Assembly: GCA_036375895.1 (NCBI GenBank)
Contig: DASVBJ010000105.1
Location: 1 to 24,502, forward strand
Reading direction: 5' to 3'
DNA: 24,502 nt
DNA from: DASVBJ01 sp036375895
GTDB taxonomy: Bacteria; Actinomycetota; Actinomycetes; JACCUZ01
The position numbers and the translations under genes were made by a program. The notes beneath the pieces were generated by a model. The model did no database searches. It was not told the DNA's origin and saw only the letters and a program-made list of their open reading frames with translations. This document shows positions 7,223 through 13,748 of this stretch, piece after piece. Each line of letters begins with the position of its first letter. Position 1 is the stretch's first letter.

Positions 7223-8374
7223 TCAGAGGCCGAGCTCGCGGGCGATCAGGATCCGCTGCACCTCGGAGGTGCCCTCGCCGATCTCCAGGATCTTGGAGTC
7301 GCGCCACATGCGGGCGACCGGGAACTCGTTCATGAAGCCGTAGCCCCCGTGGATCTGCGTCGCCTCCCGGGCGTTGGTGACGGCGATCTCGGAGCTGTAG
7401 AGCTTGGCCATCGCGGCCTGCTTCTTGAAGGGCTCACCCCGCAGCATCCGCCCGGCCGCGTCGTAGTAGGCGAGCCGCGCGGTGTGGGCGCGCACCTCCA
7501 TGTCGGCGATCTTGAACTGGATCGCCTGGTTGGCGCCGATCGGCCGGCCGAACGCCTCGCGCTCGCGGGCGTACCGGACCGACTCGTCGACACAGCCCTG
7601 GGCGAGCCCCACGCCGAGCGCGGCGATCGCGATGCGCCCCTCGTCGAGGGTGGACAGGAACTGGGCGTACCCGCGACCCCGCTCGCCGAGCAGGTTCGCG
7701 GCCGGGACCCGGCAGTCGGTGAACGACAGCTCGCGGGTGTCCGAGGCGTTCCAGCCGACCTTGGAGTACTTCTTCGAGACGGTGAAGCCGGGGGTGCCGG
7801 CCGGCACGATGATCGCGGAGATCTCCTTGCGCCCGCCGGGCTGCTCCCCCGTCACCGCGGTGACGGTCACGAGCGCCGTGATGTCGGTGCCGGAGTTGGT
7901 GATGAAGGCCTTGGTGCCGTTGATCACCCACTCGTCACCCTCGAGCCGGGCCGTCGTGCGGGTCGCTCCGGCGTCGGAGCCGCCGCCGGGCTCGGTCAGC
8001 CCGAAGGCCCCCATGGCCTCACCCGAGCACATCCGGGGCAGCCACTGGCGCTTCTGCTCCTCGGTGCCGAACCGGTAGAGGGGCATGGCGCCGAGCCCCA
8101 CCGCGGCCTCCAGCGTGATGGCCACGGACGAGTCGACCCGGGCCAGCTCCTCCAGCGCGATGCAGAGGGCGAAGTAGTCGCCGCCCATCCCGCCGTACTC
8201 CTCCGGGAACGGCAGCCCGAACAGCCCCATCTGGCCCATCTGGCGGACGATCTCGTAGGGGAACTCGTCGCGCTCGTAGAGCTCGCCGATCTGCGGTGCC
8301 ACGACGTCGTGGGCGAACTCCTCGACCGTCTTGCGCAACGCCTCGTGCTCGTCGTCGAGCCGGAAGTCGGGCAC
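7223..8374 (-). CDS. Acyl-CoA dehydrogenase (FadE25-like)
   Basis: This 383-residue flavoenzyme catalyses alpha,beta-dehydrogenation of acyl-CoA, the first step of beta-oxidation or branched-chain acyl degradation. It has the full family layout: an N-terminal helical domain, the FAD/substrate loop LTEPGGGSDA (126-135), YSKVGWNASDT near 203-213, and a C-terminal helical domain with IHGGYGFMNEFPVAR. GEGTSEVQ (366-373) carries the catalytic base Glu367 in the short-chain dehydrogenase position. GTG 8374 has AGGAGAG a few bases upstream. The neighbourhood with purE, purK and gtrA is that of M. tuberculosis fadE25, so I take it as that orthologue; acyl-chain preference cannot be read from the sequence. 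Confidence 0.93.
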   Translation of the reverse strand: MPDFRLDDEHEALRKTVEEFAHDVVAPQIGELYERDEFPYEIVRQMGQMGLFGLPFPEEYGGMGGDYFALCIALEELARVDSSVAITLEAAVGLGAMPLYRFGTEEQKRQWLPRMCSGEAMGAFGLTEPGGGSDAGATRTTARLEGDEWVINGTKAFITNSGTDITALVTVTAVTGEQPGGRKEISAIIVPAGTPGFTVSKKYSKVGWNASDTRELSFTDCRVPAANLLGERGRGYAQFLSTLDEGRIAIAALGVGLAQGCVDESVRYAREREAFGRPIGANQAIQFKIADMEVRAHTARLAYYDAAGRMLRGEPFKKQAAMAKLYSSEIAVTNAREATQIHGGYGFMNEFPVARMWRDSKILEIGEGTSEVQRILIARELGL

Positions 8375-8402
8375 GGTGTCTCTCCTGGGCAGTCGAAGGA
8401 CC

Positions 8403-8446
8403 GGTGTGTCAGCCGTGCACCGCTGGGACCCGGCTGCCGTCACACC
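8403..8446. promoter_or_regulatory. Nested inverted repeat between divergent acyl-CoA dehydrogenase and gtrA genes
   Basis: GGTGTG (8403-8408) pairs with CACACC (8441-8446), and inside it CAGCCG (8410-8415) pairs with CGGCTG (8431-8436) around a 15-base centre. The element lies about 30 bases upstream of the acyl-CoA dehydrogenase start. It could be an operator for a dimeric regulator acting on either gene. The arms are short, so chance is possible at this GC content. Confidence 0.3.
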
Positions 8447-8489
8447 CGCGGCGGGTACATCGTTGCACGCGCGTCGGTACCCTCGTGCG

Positions 8490-8516
8490 GTGGACTTCCT
8501 CCTGAGCGACCAGTGA
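8490..8516 (+). CDS. Possible leaderless 8-residue ORF coupled to gtrA
   Basis: GTG at 8490 opens an eight-codon frame (VDFLLSDQ) ending in TGA at 8514-8516, which overlaps the GTG start of gtrA (8513-8515) in a GTGA junction. A TACCCT hexamer (8478-8483) ends 6 bases before the GTG, the distance expected for a leaderless transcript whose 5' end is the start codon. gtrA itself has no clear ribosome-binding site, which would be explained by coupling to this mini-ORF. There is no homology evidence and no clear -35 box, so this is a hypothesis. Confidence 0.3.
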   Translation: MDFLLSDQ

Positions 8517-9001
8517 CGAGCCTGCGCCGGCTCTACCACCGGCTCGGCCGAGTGGTCCGCGAGTTCATGAAGTTCGGCATCGTGGGCGCAATGGCGTTCC
8601 TGGTCGACGTCAGCATCTTCAACCTGCTGCGCACCACCACCGACAAGCCGCTCACGTCGAAGACCATCTCCACCGTCATCGCGACCACCGTCGCCTACGT
8701 CGGCAACCGGTACTGGACGTTCCGCCACCGGCGGCGCACCCGGGTGCGCACGGAGTACGTGCTCTTCTTCATCCTCAACGGCGTAGGGCTGCTCATCGCC
8801 CTCACCTGCCTCGCCGTGTCGCACTACCTGCTGGGCTTCACCAGCACGCTGTCCGACAACATCGCGGCGAACGGGGTGGGGCTCGCCCTCGGCACCAGCT
8901 TCCGGTTCTGGTCCTACCGGCGATGGGTCTTCCGCGAGCTGCTCCCCGAACGGGAGAGCGCCGAGCCCGGCCTCAGCGGGGGCCCGTCTCCGCTGCGCTG
9001 A
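8513..9001 (+). CDS. GtrA-family four-helix membrane protein
   Basis: This protein of about 162 residues has four hydrophobic segments (near 20-40, 51-66, 81-104 and 112-130). The family signatures are KFGIVGAMAFLVDVSIFNLL at the first helix, NRYWTF (65-70) after the second, and SFRFWSYRRWVF (129-140) at the end. GtrA proteins are thought to move polyprenyl-phosphate-linked sugars across the membrane or assist glycosyltransferases in O-antigen, teichoic acid or arabinogalactan glycosylation. As I recall, M. tuberculosis Rv3277, at the same place beside purK, is of this type. GTG 8513 gives the normal length; ATG 8567 would remove the pre-helix segment. The last 29 bases overlap the convergent histidine kinase gene. 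Confidence 0.88.
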   Translation: MTSLRRLYHRLGRVVREFMKFGIVGAMAFLVDVSIFNLLRTTTDKPLTSKTISTVIATTVAYVGNRYWTFRHRRRTRVRTEYVLFFILNGVGLLIALTCLAVSHYLLGFTSTLSDNIAANGVGLALGTSFRFWSYRRWVFRELLPERESAEPGLSGGPSPLR

Positions 9002-10214
9002 GGAACAGCGCGAACACCGGGGGCTTCTGCTGCACGAGCTCCAGCCGGCCACCGTCGGCCTCGGCGAGCTCGCGGGCCACGGCGAGGCCCAGGCCGGTGC
9101 TGCGCCGGCCGCTGACGGAGCGCTCGAAGATGCGCGCGCCCAGCTCCGCCGGGACACCCGGCCCCTCGTCGGTGACCTCGACGACCAGCGAGATGCCGGT
9201 CGAGCGGGTGGACACCGTCACGGTGCCCGCGCCGTGCGCGAGGCTGTTCTCCAGCAGCGTGGCGATGACCTGGGAGAGACCGTTGGGGGTGGCCATCGCC
9301 ACCAGGCCGCGGGTGCCGGTGGCGACGATCCGCCGGCCCACCGCGCTGAACGCGGGCTCCCACTCGACGACCTGCTGGATCACCACGTCGTCGAGGGCCA
9401 CCGGGCCGGCCCGCAGGTTGTTGTCGCGCACGTTGTCCAGCAGGTGCTCGACGACAGTGGCGAGCCGCTCGACCTGTGCGAGCGCGCTGCGCGCCTCCTC
9501 CCGCACCGTGCGCGGGTCGTCGGCGGCGAGGATCTCCTCCAGCCGCATGGACAGCGCGGTGAGCGGCGTGCGCAGCTGGTGCGAGGCGTCGCTGGCGAAC
9601 TGCCGTTCCGACGCGATCAGCCGCTCCACGCGGCTGGCGCTGTGGGCGAGCATGTCGGCGACCCGGTCGACCTCCTCGATGCCCGACGGGGGCAGGGTCG
9701 AGCTGGTGTCGCCCGAGCCGAGCTGCTCGGCTCGCTCCGCGAGGTGGACGAGCGGCGTCGAGAGGCGGCGCACCTGCAACAGGCCGACGCCCACGGCGGC
9801 GAGCACGGCGACGATGCCGACCCCGAGGATGATCAGACCGGTCCGCAGGGCGTCGTCGCGCAGCCCGTCCCGCGGCTCGAAGACCTTGACCGTCGTCCCG
9901 TCCGCGCCCTGGTAGACGCCCGCGAAGTACGGGCCGGCCGGCTGCGCGCCACGGTCGATGCTGCGACCGCCCGGCAGCCTCACCTCCACGTACCCGTCCT
10001 CGAAGGGGATCTCCCGGAGCACGTCCTGGGTGATGGGCTCGCGGTGGTCGGCGCGTGCCTGCACGGCCGTCCCGATCAGCCCCGCGGTGGCGACCACCTG
10101 CTTCTGGACGTCGTCACTTCGGGTCAGGAACCCGGCGATCGCGAGCGGCACCCCCAGCAGCAGGACGGCCACGACCGCCACGGCAACGCTGGTCAGGATG
10201 AGACGACGCCGCAC
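8973..10214 (-). CDS. Two-component sensor histidine kinase
   Basis: This 413-residue membrane kinase has a first membrane helix (5-29), an extracytoplasmic sensor region of about 95 residues (30-124), a second helix (125-147), a HAMP linker, a dimerisation domain with the H-box SDASHQLRTPLTAL (phospho-acceptor His212), and a Bergerat ATPase domain. The ATPase domain has the N-box around Asn323, DEGPG (349-353) and GLGL (374-377). The sensor region has no recognisable domain. GTG 10214 lies 9 bases past the stop of the response regulator, with a GAGGGG site inside the regulator's tail, so the pair is one operon. The 3' end overlaps gtrA by 29 bases on the opposite strand. The signal is unknown. 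Confidence 0.95.
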   Translation of the reverse strand: MRRRLILTSVAVAVVAVLLLGVPLAIAGFLTRSDDVQKQVVATAGLIGTAVQARADHREPITQDVLREIPFEDGYVEVRLPGGRSIDRGAQPAGPYFAGVYQGADGTTVKVFEPRDGLRDDALRTGLIILGVGIVAVLAAVGVGLLQVRRLSTPLVHLAERAEQLGSGDTSSTLPPSGIEEVDRVADMLAHSASRVERLIASERQFASDASHQLRTPLTALSMRLEEILAADDPRTVREEARSALAQVERLATVVEHLLDNVRDNNLRAGPVALDDVVIQQVVEWEPAFSAVGRRIVATGTRGLVAMATPNGLSQVIATLLENSLAHGAGTVTVSTRSTGISLVVEVTDEGPGVPAELGARIFERSVSGRRSTGLGLAVARELAEADGGRLELVQQKPPVFALFLSAAETGPR

Positions 10215-10223
10215 CGGCGCCCC

Positions 10224-10895
10224 TCACTCCTTCTCGAAGCGGAAGCCCACGCCGCGCACGGTCGTGATGAAGCGCGGGTTGGCGGCGTCGTCGCCGAGCT
10301 TCTTCCGCAACCAGGAGACGTGCATGTCGAGGGTCTTCGTCGACCCCCACCAGGCGGTGTCCCAGACCTCGCGCATGAGCTGCTCGCGGGTGACGACCTT
10401 CCCGGCGTCGCGCAGCAGCACCCGCAACAGGTCGAACTCCTTGGCGGTGAGCGACAGCTCGCGGTCCTCGATCCAGGCCCGGTGCGACTCGACGTCGATG
10501 CGCACGCCGTGCACGCCGGCGGACACCTCGATGCCGCCGCGCCGCAGCAGTGCCCGCACCCGGGCGAGCAGCTCGGCGAGCCGGAACGGCTTGGTGACGT
10601 AGTCGTCGGCGCCCGCGTCCAGCCCGACCACGGTGTCGACCTCGTCCACACGTGCGGTCAGCACGAGCACCGGCACGCCACTGCCCTCGTTGCGCAGCCG
10701 GCGACACACCTCGAGCCCGTCCATGCCGGGAAGGCCCAGGTCGAGCACGACGAGGTCGCACGGGTTTCCGATGGCCGACTCCAGCGCGCCGGGGCCGTCC
10801 TCGCGGACCTCGACGTCGTAGCCCTCGCGGCGCAGCGCTCGGGCGAGCGGCTCGGAGATCGCCTGGTCGTCCTCGGCGAGCAGCACGCGGGTCAT
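10224..10895 (-). CDS. OmpR/PhoB-family response regulator
   Basis: This 223-residue DNA-binding regulator has a receiver domain with Asp9-Asp10, phospho-acceptor Asp52 in LDLGLPGMDG, Thr80 and Lys102. A winged-helix output domain follows (about 125-223) with LTAKEFDLLRVLL and the recognition helix region TLDMHVSWLRKKLGDD; VRGVGFRF marks the wing. It is the partner of the kinase encoded 9 bases downstream. The ATG at 10895 has no ribosome site. TACGAT (10902-10907) ends 6 bases before it, so the transcript may be leaderless. Its targets cannot be read here; the adjacent membrane protein and gtrA are candidates by position only. Confidence 0.96.
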   Translation of the reverse strand: MTRVLLAEDDQAISEPLARALRREGYDVEVREDGPGALESAIGNPCDLVVLDLGLPGMDGLEVCRRLRNEGSGVPVLVLTARVDEVDTVVGLDAGADDYVTKPFRLAELLARVRALLRRGGIEVSAGVHGVRIDVESHRAWIEDRELSLTAKEFDLLRVLLRDAGKVVTREQLMREVWDTAWWGSTKTLDMHVSWLRKKLGDDAANPRFITTVRGVGFRFEKE

Positions 10896-10901
10896 TGCAG
10901 C

Positions 10902-10907
10902 ATCGTA
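10902..10907 (-). promoter_or_regulatory. -10-like hexamer for the response regulator gene
   Basis: TACGAT on the minus strand fits TANNNT and ends 6 bases before the ATG at 10895, which lacks a Shine-Dalgarno sequence. This is the arrangement of leaderless actinobacterial transcripts. No good -35 hexamer was found at 17 or 18 bases. Confidence 0.4.
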
Positions 10908-10948
10908 GGTGCACCGGGTGCCTCGACCGTGTTGCACGCGCCGACGGG

Positions 10949-13681
10949 TCACCCGAGACCGGACACCCGCTGCCGCAGCACTCTCATCTGCTGGACGCGC
11001 CGTTCGTAGGTCGCGCCGAGCACGACCAGCAGCAGACCGGCGAGCGCGAGGAACACCCAGCGGGGCACGGCGGCGTACAGATCGGCGAGGTACGGCGAGA
11101 GCTGCACGAGTGCGTCGACGGCCAGCACGCCCCCGCCGAGCAGGAGCGGCGCCTGGAGCCGGCGAACCGCCCCGACGCACAGCACGGCCAGCGCGGCCAG
11201 GCCGAGCAGCAGCGGCCGGGCGGTGCCGGGGTCGGTCACGGCGCGCAGCAGGCTCGGCACCAGCACCAGCGTCAGGCCGGGGCCGTACGCCGGCCAGGAG
11301 CGGTACGCCGGGTCGGCGCGCCGCCGCAGCGCCCCCACCACCAGCAGCGCCAGCCCGCCCGGCACGGTGTAGGGCTCCGGGGCGGTCACGTCGGCCAGAA
11401 CCAGCCGCACCCAGCTGCTGGCGGTGAGCAGCGCGCCGGACACCCAGCCGAGCGGCCGCAGCCCCGGGTCCAGCGCCGACAGGCCGGCCGCCACACCCGC
11501 CGCGAGCAGCGCCAGCCAGAGCCGGTCGCCGTCAGCGGCGGCGAGCAGCACACCCAGACCGGCACCGGCGGCCGCGAGCAGAGCCAGCTGCTCGGCCGTC
11601 CGCACCAGCCTCACCGGCACCCGGGGCCGGCTCCAGACCGCGGCGACGGCCGCGACCGAGGCCGCCACGCAGACCGCTAGGCCCACCTCGGCCGCCGTCC
11701 CGCCGCCCCACCACGTCAGGGTCCCGGCCTCCGCGATCAACGCGCCGAGCGCGACGAGAGCGAGCACGCGCCGGACGGCCTCGACCCGGACGACCGTGGC
11801 ACCCACGACCGCGGCGAGCCCGGTCAGGGCCAGGGCCAGGCTCCAGACCGCGGCCCAGCCGGCCCCGCCGTGCCGGGCGAAGGCCGCGGCGTCGGCCACC
11901 GCGAGCAGCACAGCGGCGACCCCCGCGCCGGCCCGCACCGCGCGCGAGGCTCCCGCCCGGGCCCACCCGAGGCAGGCCAGCAGCGCGACCGCCGCCGCGA
12001 CGGCCAGCACGACGAGGGTTGCCTCCTCGACGGCGAAGGACCAGGCGGCCGTCGTCGCCAGCAGGGCAGCACCGCAGCCGGCGGCGGTCCAGCCCAGCCG
12101 GGCCCGGCGCGGGCCGGCCACGACCGGACCACCGGCCAGCAGCGCGGCGGCTGCGGCCAGGTCGGTGCCCAGCGCCACGGCGTACGACGTGTCGAGCGCG
12201 AGCGGCAGCGTCAGGACGGCGAGCACCCCGAGCGGCACGACGGCCGGCCGTGACGCGCGCCAGGCGGGCACGACCAGCCCGGCGACGGCCACCGCCGCCC
12301 CGACCACGAGCATGAGCAGCGGCACCTCGGGGCCGCCGTCCCAGCCGAGGTCGGGTGAGACGAGCTGCCGGGCATCCCCCGCATGCCCCTGCCATGGCCG
12401 GCCCAGCCAGTCGAGCGGGCCGCCGACGGCGAGGAGCACCGCGTCGGCGACGGCCGGGGCCGGCAGCACGGCCGCGGCCAGCGCCACGGCCGACACGGGT
12501 CGACGGTATGCAGCCGGCACGCCGGCCGAGGCCAGCAGCAGGGCCAGGCCGACCGCCGCGCAGGCGACGGGCAGCCACTCGTCCTGCGTGGCGTCGACCA
12601 CCGGCGCCCAGAGACCCAGGACCCCGGCAACGGTCGCCGCCCCGAGCACGACGGTCCGAGCGGCCTCCTGGACGGGGACCGTCACGGCGGCCGCGGCGGC
12701 GGTCGCCGCGAGCAGGACGAGGAGCAGGCTGCCGAGCACGACCGATCCGGTCTCGAGGTACGCCGCGGCGGACGCGCAGGACACGGCGAGCACCCAGGCC
12801 ACGGCGGTGCCACCGGCCACCGCCCGCCAGGCGTCCCGGACGTCTCCCCGGGCGGGCCAGCCGGCCGTCACCGCGACCCCGGCCAGGGCCTGTGCGGCCA
12901 GGCCGGTGGCGAGCACGGCCGCCGGCTGGTCGACACGGAGCGCGTGGTGCAGGGCCAGCAGCGGGACGGGCAGCTGGCCCAGCACCGCAGCCGACAGGCG
13001 CAGCGACCGCAGCGGCAGCGCGACCGCGCCCGCCCCGGCGAGCCCCGCGACCACCGCGAGCGCCCCCGACCAGTAGGCGAGCGGGCCGGCCGCGTCCAGC
13101 CCGGCGAGCCCGCTCGCCCGGGCGCCGTAGGCGTCGACCAGCCCCAGGCCGACGGTGAGCAGCGCGACCGCCTCGGCGGTGGCCGTCAGGCCCCGGCGGC
13201 GGGTGACGACGGCCGCCGCGGCCGCGAGCATCGTGAGGGTCGCCATGATCGCGGCCCGGCCGCCGACGCCGAGGTGGCCCCACGACACCACGACGAAGAT
13301 GACCGCGGCCACCGCCAGCAGGAGCACGCCGAGCCCGAGCAGGAGGTTCTGGACCCGGTGGCGGGTCCACTCCGGGGCCGGGCGGGACGGGGGCGCGGGC
13401 GGGAAGGCAGCGGGCGGGGGCGAGGGCATGGCCGCGGGCGGCAAGGCCGCGGGCGCGGGCGCGGCCCCGGCGCACCCGGTGCGTGCCTGCGCGCGCAGCA
13501 GCGCGACGAGATCCGCCCGCTCGGAGAGCAGCCGGGCCGCGTCGACGGAGACCCGCCAGACCCGGGCGGCGAGCTCGCCGTCCAGGGGCGCCCCGCAGGT
13601 CGGGCAGGCCCCGGGGCCGGCGAGCAGCCCCCGGCAGGCCGGGCAGACGGACGGGTCGGAGAGGGTGCGCTCGTCGATCAT
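10949..13681 (-). CDS. SCO7613-like polytopic membrane protein with N-terminal zinc ribbon
   Basis: This 910-residue protein starts with a short zinc ribbon: Cys13-x2-Cys16 and Cys26-x2-Cys29 (CPAC and CPTC). A cytoplasmic helical stretch (about 35-70) and a Pro/Ala-rich linker (about 72-105) follow. From about residue 113 almost all of the chain is Ala/Val/Leu-rich membrane helix, probably more than 24 segments, ending in a short basic tail (YERRVQQMRVLRQRV). It resembles the actinobacterial SCO7613 C-terminal domain membrane proteins, which have no established function. No catalytic motif is visible. ATG 13681 has GGTGAC just upstream. It lies 53 bases before the two-component genes in the same direction, so it may share their transcript. 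Confidence 0.75.
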   Translation of the reverse strand: MIDERTLSDPSVCPACRGLLAGPGACPTCGAPLDGELAARVWRVSVDAARLLSERADLVALLRAQARTGCAGAAPAPAALPPAAMPSPPPAAFPPAPPSRPAPEWTRHRVQNLLLGLGVLLLAVAAVIFVVVSWGHLGVGGRAAIMATLTMLAAAAAVVTRRRGLTATAEAVALLTVGLGLVDAYGARASGLAGLDAAGPLAYWSGALAVVAGLAGAGAVALPLRSLRLSAAVLGQLPVPLLALHHALRVDQPAAVLATGLAAQALAGVAVTAGWPARGDVRDAWRAVAGGTAVAWVLAVSCASAAAYLETGSVVLGSLLLVLLAATAAAAAVTVPVQEAARTVVLGAATVAGVLGLWAPVVDATQDEWLPVACAAVGLALLLASAGVPAAYRRPVSAVALAAAVLPAPAVADAVLLAVGGPLDWLGRPWQGHAGDARQLVSPDLGWDGGPEVPLLMLVVGAAVAVAGLVVPAWRASRPAVVPLGVLAVLTLPLALDTSYAVALGTDLAAAAALLAGGPVVAGPRRARLGWTAAGCGAALLATTAAWSFAVEEATLVVLAVAAAVALLACLGWARAGASRAVRAGAGVAAVLLAVADAAAFARHGGAGWAAVWSLALALTGLAAVVGATVVRVEAVRRVLALVALGALIAEAGTLTWWGGGTAAEVGLAVCVAASVAAVAAVWSRPRVPVRLVRTAEQLALLAAAGAGLGVLLAAADGDRLWLALLAAGVAAGLSALDPGLRPLGWVSGALLTASSWVRLVLADVTAPEPYTVPGGLALLVVGALRRRADPAYRSWPAYGPGLTLVLVPSLLRAVTDPGTARPLLLGLAALAVLCVGAVRRLQAPLLLGGGVLAVDALVQLSPYLADLYAAVPRWVFLALAGLLLVVLGATYERRVQQMRVLRQRVSGLG

Positions 13682-13693
13682 GACGTCACCATC

Positions 13694-13706
13694 GGCCCCG
13701 GGGGCC
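13694..13706 (-). repeat. GC-rich palindrome upstream of the 910-residue gene
   Basis: GGCCCC, one central G and GGGGCC form a near-perfect palindrome 13 bases before the ATG of the membrane protein. It could hinder translation as a hairpin or be a binding site; chance is possible at this GC content. Confidence 0.25.
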
Positions 13707-13725
13707 GGTCGCTACATCCGCCGTC

Positions 13726-13748
13726 GTACTCAGGTCAGGACTGAGTAC
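13726..13748 (-). promoter_or_regulatory. 8-bp inverted repeat around the stop codon of the GGDEF gene
   Basis: GTACTCAG (13726-13733) and CTGAGTAC (13741-13748) are perfect inverted copies separated by 7 bases. The TGA of the GGDEF gene (13735-13737) lies in the spacer. The element is AT-richer than its surroundings and sits 45 bases upstream of the ATG of the membrane protein gene. It may be an operator for that gene or a terminator stem for the GGDEF gene; there is no U-run after it on the minus strand, which favours an operator. Confidence 0.4.

Noticed and set aside
7139..8512. Plus-strand extension of the gtrA frame upstream of its start
   Set aside because: It lies opposite the acyl-CoA dehydrogenase and has no resemblance to any family; GtrA proteins begin shortly before the first membrane helix.
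10908..10915. GGTGCACC palindrome upstream of the response regulator gene as an autoregulatory site
   Set aside because: Eight bases only, and OmpR-type sites are usually direct repeats; the nearby second GGTGC is not spaced as an 11-base repeat.
11424..13076. A 550-codon plus-strand frame opposite the 910-residue membrane protein
   Set aside because: Its translation is Ala/Ser/Thr/Arg low complexity with no domain, as expected opposite Ala/Leu-rich membrane helices; the minus-strand protein has a zinc ribbon and regular helices.
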